Position numbers and translations under genes: made by a program
Shown here: one piece after another, positions 1-5,033 of the stretch
Numbering within the stretch: the first letter of the stretch is position 1
Layout: each line of letters opens with the position of its first letter
The notes under the pieces: model-generated
Database searches by the model: none
What the model was told of the DNA's origin: nothing
Seen by the model: only the letters and a program-made list of their open reading frames with translations
Source: JBQCDV01 sp051960855
GTDB taxonomy: Bacteria > Actinomycetota > Actinomycetes > JAJZTN01
NCBI GenBank assembly: GCA_051960855.1
Contig: JBQCDV010000010.1
Location: 1-10,056, forward strand
Direction: 5' to 3'
DNA length: 10,056 nucleotides

Positions 1-134
1 CACCCCCCCGCCCCCGGCGGGGTGGGGGCCGGCCCGGCCGGGCCGGGCCGGCGGCTGTGCCTCCGGGGGGGGGGGGTTTTGGGGTTGTGGGGGCCCCCGC
101 CCCCGCCCCCGCCGGGGCGGGGGCCGCCCCCCGC
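1..134. repeat. G/C-tract region with two hairpins and G-quadruplex motifs
   Basis: This non-coding stretch beyond the glnR stop is almost pure G and C. It has an uninterrupted run of 12 G (65-76), then TTTT, GGGG, TTGT and GGGGG (to 93), a strong G-quadruplex pattern on the plus strand. The minus strand has three G5 tracts with one-base loops (94-110) and a G6 tract at 127-132. Two similar hairpins are visible: arms 5-14/19-28 with one G-T pair, and arms 99-109/114-124 with a 4-base loop. Between them lies a CCGGG-rich stretch (about 27-53). Open reading frames here are low-complexity artefacts. A sequencing or assembly error in the homopolymers cannot be excluded. Confidence 0.8.
99..124 (-). 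terminator. possible glnR transcription terminator hairpin
   Basis: An 11-bp all-GC stem (99-109 with 114-124, loop 110-113) lies about 30 bases past the glnR stop codon in the glnR reading direction. There is no U-tract after it: the transcript continues into C-rich sequence. Intrinsic terminators without U-tracts are known in actinomycetes, so a terminator role is plausible but inferred only from position and stem strength. It could equally be a by-product of the surrounding G/C tracts. Confidence 0.3.
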
Positions 135-154
135 TTCTCGTCGCCGGAGATACG

Positions 155-937
155 TCAGGACTGGCGCAGGCTGGAGAGGTCGTGCGGCACGGCGACGGCG
201 GTGGCTCCTCGCGGGTCCTCGGTCCCGCCCTCAGCGCCGTCGTCGGGGCCCCCGGCGAGCGGGGCCTGCACGACAAACCGGTAGCCGACGTTGCGGACGG
301 TCCCGATCACCGCTTCGTGCTCGGGGCCGAGCTTCGCCCGCAGCCGGCGGACGTGGACGTCGACAGTGCGCGTGCCTCCGAAGTAGTCATAGCCCCACAC
401 GTCCTGCAGGAGCTGGGCGCGGGTGAAAACGCGACCCGGGTGCTGCGCGAGGTACTTGAGGAGCTCGAACTCCTTGTAGGTCAGGTCGAGGGTGCGCCCG
501 TGGACACGTGCCGAGTAACTTCCTTCGTCGATCGTGACGTCGCCGGTGCGGATCTCCTCGACTCCTGGTTCCGGCGCTGCGGCAGCTGCCGCCCTGCCCA
601 TCGCCAGACGCAGCCTGGTGTCTACCTCCGCCGGGCCGGCGGTGTCGAGGACGACGTCATCGACGCCCCACTCGGCGGTGACCGCGATGAGGCCGCCTTC
701 GGTCGCGACCAGGACAACGGGCGCCGACGAGCCGGCGGTGCGGATGAGCCGGCACAGAGCGCGGGCGTGGGGGAGCTCGCGACGGCCGTCGACCAGCACG
801 ACGTCGGCTGAGCCGGCATCGAGCAGCGCGGCGCCGTCTGCGGGCGCGGTCCGGACGCGATGAGGGAGCAGACCGAGCGCGGGAAGCACCTGCGCGGCGG
901 GGCCGAGCGCACTGGTGAGCAGCAGGAGGTCTGCCAT
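155..937 (-). CDS. glnR: GlnR, orphan OmpR-family regulator of nitrogen metabolism
   Basis: This 260-residue protein closely follows actinobacterial GlnR, the global transcription factor for nitrogen assimilation (glutamine synthetase, ammonium uptake, nitrite reduction). Residues 1-115 form an atypical receiver domain that begins MADLLLLTSALG and carries the conserved Asp50 in VLVDGRR. In characterised GlnR this Asp is not phosphorylated but stabilises the homodimer. Residues about 127-224 are the OmpR/PhoB winged helix, with DLTYKEFELLKYLAQHPG and the recognition-helix segment GGTRTVDVHVRRLRAKLG (188-204). The tail from about 225 is low-complexity and variable. No sensor kinase lies next to it, as is usual for GlnR. 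The start is supported by a GAGAGG/AGGTGG ribosome-binding region just upstream. The gene is divergent from the hydrolase gene. I recognised no GlnR-box elsewhere in the window. Confidence 0.95.
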   Translation of the reverse strand: MADLLLLTSALGPAAQVLPALGLLPHRVRTAPADGAALLDAGSADVVLVDGRRELPHARALCRLIRTAGSSAPVVLVATEGGLIAVTAEWGVDDVVLDTAGPAEVDTRLRLAMGRAAAAAAPEPGVEEIRTGDVTIDEGSYSARVHGRTLDLTYKEFELLKYLAQHPGRVFTRAQLLQDVWGYDYFGGTRTVDVHVRRLRAKLGPEHEAVIGTVRNVGYRFVVQAPLAGGPDDGAEGGTEDPRGATAVAVPHDLSSLRQS

Positions 938-1089
938 CGGTCCACCTCTCGCCGGGGGAGCAACGGTCGCGAGATTGCGGGCGGGCCGGCGACGCTGCCG
1001 GACCTTGCCAGGGTAGCCGAGCCCGCGCGGTGCGGCCGGCCGGTCGCAACAGGCGGGGACTGTGGGGGCGGTGACAGGATGGCGACGTC
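938..1089. promoter_or_regulatory. divergent promoter region between glnR and hydrolase gene
   Basis: This 152-base gap must hold the promoters of both divergent genes. For glnR a TACCCT hexamer on the minus strand (plus-strand 1010-1015) fits a TAnnnT -10 element and would give a leader of roughly 65 bases. No convincing -35 partner is visible. For the hydrolase gene a CAGGAT hexamer (1075-1080) lies 9 bases before the ATG and could be a weak -10 or part of a weak ribosome-binding site. No clear GlnR-binding repeats were found. Confidence 0.35.
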
Positions 1090-1935
1090 ATGCGTGGACG
1101 AGGACGGGCCGGGAGCTACCGGTCGTTGCTGACCTCCGACGGCGTCGTGCTGCACGCCCACCATGCGCCCGCACGTTCGCTCGGCGCGGTAGCGGCGCGC
1201 GACCTGGCCATCGTCGTGGCCCACGGCTTCACCGGTTCTCTGTCAAAGCCCGACGTCCGTCGCATCGCCGACGTCCTGACCGGCGTCGCCGCCGTCATCA
1301 CCTTCGACTTCCGCGGGCATGGCCGCTCGGGGGGCGCCTCGACGCTCGGTGACCGCGAGGTGCGCGACGTCGAGGCGGCGGTGGCGTGGGCGCGGTCACT
1401 GGGCTACCAGCGAATCGCCACGTTGGGATTCTCGATGGGTGGGGCCGTCGTGCTGCGCCACGCCGCTGAGGAAGCCGCCCGGCGGACGGCTGGCGACGAG
1501 GCTGAGGCGTCGACGGGACGAGTGGGCGTCGCGGCGGTCGCCACCGTGTCCTCGCCTGCCCGCTGGTGGTTCCGCGGCACGCCCGCGATGCGGCGTGTGC
1601 ACCTGGCGATCGAGGTGCCGGCCGCCCGCCGGTTCACGGCGCTCGCGCTGCGCACGCGGATCGCGACAGACGGTTGGGACCCGCCTCCCTCGGCTCCGCG
1701 CGAGGCGGCTGCGGCACTGCGCGTGCCCCTGCTCGTCGTGCACCACCGTGGCGACCACTACTTTCCCGTCGAACACGCGGAGCAGCTGTACGCCGCGGCG
1801 TGCGAGCCCAAGGAGCTGTGGGTCGAGCCATCCGCGGGTCATGCGGAGAGTGCCGCGACGCCGGAGCTGGTGGAGCGCATCGGGCAGTGGCTCGAGCGGC
1901 ACTCGTGGGACCGGCCGGCAGAGGAGGCGTCATGA
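1090..1935 (+). CDS. alpha/beta hydrolase of unknown substrate
   Basis: This 281-residue cytoplasmic protein has a complete alpha/beta-hydrolase fold layout. The oxyanion-hole motif is HGFTG (45-49), the strand-turn FDFRGHGRSGG spans 72-82, and the nucleophile elbow is GFSMGG with Ser115. The likely acid is Asp222 (HHRGDHYFP) and the catalytic His is His251 (AGHAES). The family includes esterases, lipases and peptidases; the substrate cannot be read from the sequence. A WWFRGTP segment (159-165) begins a cap-like insertion. No signal peptide is seen. The start has only a weak upstream GGA. The stop overlaps the MoaD-like start in ATGA, so the two are probably translationally coupled. A hydrolase plus MoaD pair next to glnR resembles what I recall from Streptomyces. 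Confidence 0.85.
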   Translation: MRGRGRAGSYRSLLTSDGVVLHAHHAPARSLGAVAARDLAIVVAHGFTGSLSKPDVRRIADVLTGVAAVITFDFRGHGRSGGASTLGDREVRDVEAAVAWARSLGYQRIATLGFSMGGAVVLRHAAEEAARRTAGDEAEASTGRVGVAAVATVSSPARWWFRGTPAMRRVHLAIEVPAARRFTALALRTRIATDGWDPPPSAPREAAAALRVPLLVVHHRGDHYFPVEHAEQLYAAACEPKELWVEPSAGHAESAATPELVERIGQWLERHSWDRPAEEAS

Positions 1936-2207
1936 CCGAGCAGAACGGCGCCGCCGGAACGGTCACCGTCCGCTGGTGGGCGGCGGCCAAGGCCGCCGCC
2001 GGGGCCGCCGAGGACCGACTGCCCCCCGGACGGTTGTCGGACGTGCTCGAGGAGGCCTGCCGTCGCCGCGACCCTGGCGAGGCGGCTCAGCTGCGCCAGG
2101 TGCTGGCCCGGTGCTCCTTCCTCGCCGACGAGGTCCGGGTCTCACCCGACGGCGTGGTCCCCGCCGGCAGCGTCGTCGACGTCCTGCCGCCGTTCGCGGG
2201 CGGGTGA
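1932..2207 (+). CDS. MoaD/ThiS-family sulfur carrier protein
   Basis: This 91-residue protein has the ubiquitin-like MoaD/ThiS outline: an N-terminal strand VTVRWWAAAKAAAG, a helix LSDVLEEACRR, the segment LARCSFLADEVRV, then VPAGSVVDVLPPFAGG. The C-terminus is exactly Gly-Gly, the residue pair that is adenylated by a MoeB-type enzyme and converted to a thiocarboxylate for sulfur donation. It could be the small subunit of molybdopterin synthase or a carrier for another pathway; no moaE or moeB is in the window. A GAGGAGG ribosome-binding site (1921-1927) lies inside the end of the hydrolase gene, and the two genes share the ATGA overlap. A sulfurtransferase operon lies just downstream, which could supply its sulfur (inference). 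Confidence 0.85.
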   Translation: MTEQNGAAGTVTVRWWAAAKAAAGAAEDRLPPGRLSDVLEEACRRRDPGEAAQLRQVLARCSFLADEVRVSPDGVVPAGSVVDVLPPFAGG

Positions 2208-2216
2208 GCACGAGGC

Positions 2217-2222
2217 TAGGCT
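2217..2222 (+). promoter_or_regulatory. candidate leaderless -10 element for the leader peptide
   Basis: TAGGCT matches the actinobacterial TAnnnT -10 pattern and ends 6 bases before the GTG of the leader peptide, the spacing expected when transcription starts at the start codon. No convincing -35 is seen. The same layout recurs at 3764 and 5021. Confidence 0.55.
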
Positions 2223-2228
2223 GCGGGT

Positions 2229-2303
2229 GTGCTGGCCGTCACGCTGACCAAGCGCCGCGCAGTGGACCTGCTGCGCGTCGCCGCGGCTCTCTGTCGCCGC
2301 TGA
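2229..2303 (+). CDS. short cysteine-containing leader peptide of the sulfur operon
   Basis: This 24-codon frame starts GTG and ends TGA. It encodes a peptide with LTKRRAVDLL followed by RVAAALCRR at the C-terminus. That pattern (basic pair, VDLxR, then a Cys near the end) matches the actinobacterial putative leader peptides I recall lying before cysteine and sulfur-assimilation genes. The one cysteine is encoded by TGT, while the other cysteine codons I checked in the window's assigned genes are TGC, so slow decoding is plausible. A TAGGCT element 6 bases upstream suggests a leaderless transcript. The frame ends 174 bases before the sulfurtransferase start, with hairpins between. The likely role is attenuation in response to cysteine supply rather than a functional protein. 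That it is translated is inferred. Confidence 0.65.
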   Translation: MLAVTLTKRRAVDLLRVAAALCRR

Positions 2304-2378
2304 CTTCCGCGGCCACGCCCGTCACCTCTCGACGCGAACCTTCGCGTCTGCCCGCGCGCCTGCCCGCGCGAGGCCGCC
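2280..2378 (+). promoter_or_regulatory. candidate attenuator hairpins after the leader peptide
   Basis: A 7-bp pairing joins GCCGCGG (2280-2286), inside the leader coding sequence, with CCGCGGC (2307-2313) just after its stop. It loops out the TGT Cys codon and the stop codon. The downstream arm can instead pair (GCGGCC, 2309-2314) with GGCCGC (2372-2377). A separate perfect 8-bp stem, GACGCGAA/TTCGCGTC (2331-2338/2341-2348), and a 10-base direct repeat TGCCCGCGCG (2349-2358 and 2361-2370) lie between. Ribosome position on the leader could switch these pairings. In DNA this GC-rich some pairings arise by chance. No U-tract follows any stem. Confidence 0.4.
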
Positions 2379-2477
2379 TCCCTCAGTAGCACAGCCTTCC
2401 TTCGCGACACCGGCCGCCGTTCCTGGCGCCCCGGGTACCGCGACCCCTCTTGACGCTTCCCGTGACAGGAATGATCA

Positions 2478-3419
2478 ATGAGCCACAGCAGTAACCGTCG
2501 CGCTCAGGTGCTCGTCGACGCCGACTGGGTCGAGGCGCACCTCGACGATCCCGCCGTCGTGCTTGTCGAGGTCGACGAGGACGTCAGCGCCTACGACAAG
2601 GGCCACCTGCGTGGGGCCGTGAAGCTCGACTGGCGCGAAGACCTGCAGGATCCCGTCCGCCGCGACTTCGTCGATCGCGCCGGCTTCGAGCGGCTGCTGT
2701 CCGAACGGGGAATCTCCCGCGACGACACGGTCGTCCTCTACGGCGGCAACAACAACTGGTTCGCCGCCTACGCCTACTGGTACTTCAAGGTCTACGGGCA
2801 CAACGACGTCCGCCTGCTCGACGGCGGCCGCAAGCGGTGGGAGCTCGACTCCCGCGAGCTCGTCACCGATCTGCCGCAGCGTGAACGCACCACCTACGTC
2901 GCCAGCGACCCCGACACCAGCATCCGCGCGTTCCGCGACGACGTCGTCGGCGCCATCGGCACGCTCAACCTCGTCGACGTGCGCTCCCCAGACGAGTACG
3001 CCGGCCGCCTGCTCGCCCCGGCCCACCTGCCCCAGGAGCAGAGCCAGCGCCCCGGTCACGTCCCGACCGCAGTCAACGTTCCGTGGAGCAAGGCCGCGAA
3101 CGACGACGGCACCTTCCGCGCCGACGAGGAGCTGCGCGCGCTCTACGAGGCTGCTGGCGTCGACCTCGACCGCCCCACCATCGCCTACTGCCGGATCGGG
3201 GAGCGCTCGGCTCACACCTGGTTCGTGCTGCACGAGTTGCTCGGGCAGTCCGACGTGCGCAACTACGACGGTTCGTGGACGGAGTACGGCTCGCTGGTCG
3301 GCGTCCCTGTCGTCCTTGGTGACGAACCAGGTGACGAACCGGGCGACGAACCGGGCGACGAACCGGTTGACGAACCGGGCGACGAGCCTGGACACGGGTC
3401 TGGAGACAGCACCCGATGA
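2478..3419 (+). CDS. cysA: thiosulfate sulfurtransferase (two-domain rhodanese)
   Basis: This 313-residue protein has two tandem rhodanese domains. The N-terminal one (about 10-130) lacks a catalytic Cys and carries VVLYGGNNNWFAAYAYWYFK (85-104) and DVRLLDGGRKRW (110-121). The C-terminal one (about 150-280) has the persulfide-forming Cys238 in the loop CRIGERS. It resembles mycobacterial CysA2/CysA3 and the Streptomyces CysA sulfurtransferase (not the sulfate-transporter ATPase also called CysA). It moves sulfane sulfur from thiosulfate to an acceptor. The family normally ends near residue 280; here a repetitive acidic tail (281-313) follows. An ACAGGA site (2465-2470) supports the start. The gene overlaps sseC in ATGA and sits behind a Cys leader peptide, pointing to sulfur-responsive expression. 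Confidence 0.92.
   Translation: MSHSSNRRAQVLVDADWVEAHLDDPAVVLVEVDEDVSAYDKGHLRGAVKLDWREDLQDPVRRDFVDRAGFERLLSERGISRDDTVVLYGGNNNWFAAYAYWYFKVYGHNDVRLLDGGRKRWELDSRELVTDLPQRERTTYVASDPDTSIRAFRDDVVGAIGTLNLVDVRSPDEYAGRLLAPAHLPQEQSQRPGHVPTAVNVPWSKAANDDGTFRADEELRALYEAAGVDLDRPTIAYCRIGERSAHTWFVLHELLGQSDVRNYDGSWTEYGSLVGVPVVLGDEPGDEPGDEPGDEPVDEPGDEPGHGSGDSTR
3318..3389 (+). repeat. in-frame 12-bp tandem repeat encoding Gly-Asp-Glu-Pro units
   Basis: Six consecutive 12-base units (consensus GGCGACGAACCG) encode GDEP x4, VDEP and GDEP at the C-terminus of the sulfurtransferase. Third-base differences and the single Gly-to-Val change show some divergence among copies. The length could vary between strains by slippage without breaking the frame. 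Confidence 0.9.
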
Positions 3420-3766
3420 GCGGCTCGAACGCCGCCGCCACCGCCCCCGCCCGCGTCGGCGGCTGCGCCGCTCCCGTGGGCGGGGTGCCGGTGCCGGCCG
3501 ACGGCGACGGGACCCGCCGGACCGTGATCGAGGGAGCCGTGCGCCGCGACGCGCGCCCGGTCGCCGGGGCCTACGTGCGCCTGCTGGACGGGGCGGGCGA
3601 GTTCGCGGCTGAAGTCGTGACGGACGAGGCCGGCCGCTTTCGCTTCTATGCGGCGCCAGGCAGCTGGACCGTCCGGGCGCTGGCGCCTCGATCCCCCATC
3701 GCGGAGGTCATCGCCGTGGTGCGGTCCGGCTCGGTCGCAGAGGTGGCTGTCGAGCTGGCGTCCTAG
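3416..3766 (+). CDS. sseC: SseC/DUF1416 family protein
   Basis: This 116-residue protein matches the DUF1416/SseC family, which is found beside cysA-type sulfurtransferase genes in actinobacteria, including mycobacterial cysA2-sseC2. After a variable N-terminus with Cys17 (RVGGCAAP), residues 38-116 form a carboxypeptidase-regulatory-like beta sandwich: IEGAVRRDARPVAGAYVRLL, GEFAAEVVTDEAGRFRFYAAPGSWTVRALAP, then a final hydrophobic strand. The FRFYAAPGSWTVRAL segment is the most diagnostic. Biochemical function is unknown; a role in sulfur transfer is inferred from the constant linkage. Its start overlaps the sulfurtransferase stop in ATGA, so it is almost certainly co-translated. Its TAG stop lies within a candidate promoter for the next gene. 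Confidence 0.9.
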   Translation: MSGSNAAATAPARVGGCAAPVGGVPVPADGDGTRRTVIEGAVRRDARPVAGAYVRLLDGAGEFAAEVVTDEAGRFRFYAAPGSWTVRALAPRSPIAEVIAVVRSGSVAEVAVELAS

Positions 3767-3769
3767 ACT
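3764..3769 (+). promoter_or_regulatory. candidate leaderless -10 element overlapping the sseC stop codon
   Basis: TAGACT fits the TAnnnT -10 pattern and ends 6 bases before the ATG of the small membrane peptide. Its first three bases are the TAG stop of sseC. The ATG has no Shine-Dalgarno sequence, which fits initiation on a leaderless transcript. No clear -35 is visible. Confidence 0.5.
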
Positions 3770-3775
3770 CCCGTC

Positions 3776-3877
3776 ATGCTCGAGGCCTTCTACACCACGC
3801 TGCTCGTCGTGGTCTTCCTGCTCGTGACGTGGTTCGCCGGCGTCGTCGTCTACAAGCTCTTCAAGGGCCAGGAGTAG
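3776..3877 (+). CDS. 33-residue single-pass membrane peptide
   Basis: This small frame encodes 33 residues beginning MLEAFYTTLL. A hydrophobic segment of about 22 residues (LLVVVFLLVTWFAGVVVY, roughly 9-26) is followed by a basic, polar tail KLFKGQE. The profile predicts one transmembrane helix with a short charged C-terminus. Bases are G or C at nearly every third position, and the codon usage matches the neighbours. The ATG follows a TAGACT -10-like hexamer by 6 bases. The stop lies 2 bases before the nitrobindin GTG, whose ribosome-binding site falls inside this gene's last codons, so the two look coupled. I recall comparable tiny membrane genes near sseC in other actinomycetes but cannot name a family. 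Function unknown. Confidence 0.7.
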   Translation: MLEAFYTTLLVVVFLLVTWFAGVVVYKLFKGQE

Positions 3878-3879
3878 CG

Positions 3880-4380
3880 GTGCCGTTCGAGATCTCCGCG
3901 GACACCTCTCCCGAGCTGCTTCCGGTCGCCTGGCTGGTGGGTCGGTGGGAAGGGGCCGGCGTCGGCGGCTACCCCACGACGGGTGAGTTCCGCTTCGGCC
4001 AGGAAACGGAGTTCGTCGCGCCGCCCGGCAAGACGTATCTCGCGTACACCAGCCGGACCTGGCTGCTTGACGACGAGGGACAGCAGTTGGAGGCGCTCGC
4101 CGTCGAGACCGGCTACTGGCGCCCCCAGCCCGATGGCGCCCTCGAGGTCGTCATGGCTCACCCGATGGGGTACGCCGAGATCTGGGTGGGACGCGCCGAG
4201 GGCGCCAAGATCGAGCTCCGCACCGACGTCGTCGCGCGGACGGAGACCGCCAAGGAGTACTCGGCGGGGCACCGTCTGTATGGGCTCGTCGAGGGCGACC
4301 TCATGTGGGCCTACGACATGGCGGCTGTCGGTCAGCCGCTGCAGCCGCATGCCAGCGCGCGTCTCAAGCGCGTCGGCTGA
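3880..4380 (+). CDS. nitrobindin-like heme-binding beta-barrel protein
   Basis: This 166-residue protein belongs to the DUF1794/FABP-like nitrobindin family, ten-stranded barrels that bind heme b and act on nitric oxide or peroxynitrite. It shows the N-terminal signature WLVGRWEGAGVGGYPT (18-33), then YTSRTWLLDDEG, TGYWRPQPDGALEVVMAHP and a C-terminal PHASARLKRVG. His157 sits where the heme-coordinating His lies in mycobacterial Rv2717c (His155 in a 164-residue protein, from memory). The GTG at 3880 is chosen over an upstream in-frame GTG at 3829 because an AGGAG (3870-3874) lies 5 bases before it, and because the longer version adds an arginine-rich stretch inside the membrane-peptide gene. 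It is coupled to that peptide gene. Confidence 0.88.
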   Translation: MPFEISADTSPELLPVAWLVGRWEGAGVGGYPTTGEFRFGQETEFVAPPGKTYLAYTSRTWLLDDEGQQLEALAVETGYWRPQPDGALEVVMAHPMGYAEIWVGRAEGAKIELRTDVVARTETAKEYSAGHRLYGLVEGDLMWAYDMAAVGQPLQPHASARLKRVG

Positions 4381-4400
4381 CACGCCCTCCCACGCCCTCC
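4381..4400 (+). repeat. 10-base perfect direct repeat after the nitrobindin stop
   Basis: CACGCCCTCC occurs twice back to back immediately after the stop codon. No stem-loop is associated with it. Its significance is unknown. Confidence 0.7.
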
Positions 4401-4433
4401 TCACCGGGCTCATCTCTGCTTTTTGGCACGGTT

Positions 4434-4525
4434 CATGTGTCGGCTCCCGGACTTCGCGGTAGGCGGAGTAAGCGCGGGGAGCGCCTTGCCTGCTCCAGAC
4501 ATGTGTCTGGCATGTGCCGCATGTG
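4434..4525. promoter_or_regulatory. cluster of CATGTG-centred dyads, possible operator
   Basis: The gap between the nitrobindin and orphan genes holds four CATGTG hexamers (4434, 4500, 4511, 4520). The one at 4500 sits inside a 16-base dyad, CCAGACATGTGTCTGG (4495-4510), with perfect 7-base arms around TG. The next two are centred in shorter GCA-TG-TGC dyads. Three hexamers within 26 bases, all before the orphan gene, suggest repressor or activator sites. No regulator is assigned, and no clear -10/-35 pair was found nearby. Confidence 0.4.
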
Positions 4526-4559
4526 CAGGGCCTGCCCGCCGCCGACCGTTTCGAGCTGA
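4512..4559 (+). CDS. possible cysteine-rich mini-ORF upstream of the orphan gene
   Basis: A 15-residue frame, MCRMCRACPPPTVSS, ends 17 bases before the orphan gene's ATG. Three closely spaced Cys and a Pro-Pro-Pro run could stall ribosomes, and cysteine-rich upstream frames regulate sulfur genes in mycobacteria. However, there is no Shine-Dalgarno sequence, and the Met-Cys repeats follow directly from the CATGTGC repeats in the DNA. A chance frame is the more likely explanation. Confidence 0.2.
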   Translation: MCRMCRACPPPTVSS

Positions 4560-4576
4560 CCGAAGGAGCCACGAGC

Positions 4577-4840
4577 ATGAGCGACGGCACGAACACCAGT
4601 AGCGACACGCAGCCGGAGACCGCGCAGCCGGACGACCTGGAGACCCACGGAACGGGTGAGGCCGCCAAGCGCATCGGCCAGGCCTACACGACGACCGATG
4701 TCCTGGACCCGGAGCGGTCGAGCCGCAACACCGCGGCCGGCACCGGCTCCGACCCGGGCGAGGGACGAGTCCACCCCGACTCGGACTTCGACCTCGACCC
4801 GGACGCGAGCATCGAGCCGCACAACGAGGGCCTCGTCTGA
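4577..4840 (+). CDS. small acidic hydrophilic protein of unknown function
   Basis: I do not recognise this 87-residue protein. It is rich in Asp, Glu, Thr, Ser and Gly and has no Cys, no membrane segment and no signal peptide, so it is probably largely disordered and cytoplasmic. A short region, GEAAKRIGQAYTTTDVLDPERS (about 27-48), looks the most ordered. The C-terminal half contains the acidic run DSDFDLDPDASIEP. The ATG at 4577 is chosen because AAGGAG (4563-4568) lies 8 bases before it; an upstream in-frame ATG at 4514 lacks one. Third-position GC is high, as in the neighbours. It appears monocistronic, between the CATGTG-dyad region and the hairpin at 4957. Confidence 0.7.
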   Translation: MSDGTNTSSDTQPETAQPDDLETHGTGEAAKRIGQAYTTTDVLDPERSSRNTAAGTGSDPGEGRVHPDSDFDLDPDASIEPHNEGLV

Positions 4841-4956
4841 CCCCACGACGGTCTCACCCGGCGTCCCGCGCCCGGAGCCACGCCCCCAGCCGGGAATGGC
4901 TGCCGTTTCGCTGGTAGGGCACCTGGGGACAACGTCGGTGTCCTCCTCCAGAGCAG

Positions 4957-5000
4957 ACGCGCAGAAGCCGCCCAACCCCCTGTGGGCGGCTTCTGCGCGT
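4957..5000. terminator. perfect 18-bp stem-loop, probable terminator
   Basis: ACGCGCAGAAGCCGCCCA (4957-4974) is the exact reverse complement of 4983-5000, separated by an 8-base loop. It lies 117 bases past the orphan gene's stop and ends 20 bases before the -10 element of the Fur-family gene. No U-tract follows on either strand, but the stem is the strongest in the window. It may insulate the regulator from read-through. The right arm reaches the -35 region of the next promoter, so a regulatory role is also possible. A weaker hairpin (about 4925-4945) lies just upstream. Confidence 0.7.
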
Positions 5001-5020
5001 AGCGCCGCATCGAGAACACC

Positions 5021-5026
5021 TAAACT
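5021..5026 (+). promoter_or_regulatory. candidate -10 element for the Fur-family gene
   Basis: TAAACT matches the TAnnnT pattern well and ends 7 bases before the GTG at 5034, so the transcript may begin at or next to that codon. No convincing -35 is visible; its place is taken by the end of the 18-bp hairpin. No TTGCAA-type Nur-box was recognised. Confidence 0.55.
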
Positions 5027-5033
5027 CGTCTCT

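Noticed and set aside
22..426. 134-codon frame starting in the G/C tracts
   Set aside because: Pro/Arg/Gly homopolymer translation that runs into the antisense of glnR.
1319..2389. 356-codon plus-strand frame across the hydrolase, MoaD-like and leader region
   Set aside because: Arg-rich low-complexity shadow in another frame of two well-supported genes.
2450..2478. TTGACG as a -35 promoter directly before the sulfurtransferase
   Set aside because: The matching -10 would overlap the ATG, with the transcript starting inside the gene; the upstream leader promoter fits better.
2471..2494. Seven-codon frame ATG ATC AAT... overlapping the sulfurtransferase start
   Set aside because: It shares the ribosome-binding site with the ATG at 2478, which is better placed, and encodes nothing recognisable.
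2475..3395. 306-codon frame antisense to the sulfurtransferase
   Set aside because: Mirror of the true gene; its repeated RFVARFV start is only the complement of the 12-bp GDEP repeat.
4435..4602. Frame with CxxCxxC overlapping the orphan gene start
   Set aside because: No ribosome-binding site, it ends inside the orphan gene, and its cysteines come from the CATGTG repeats.
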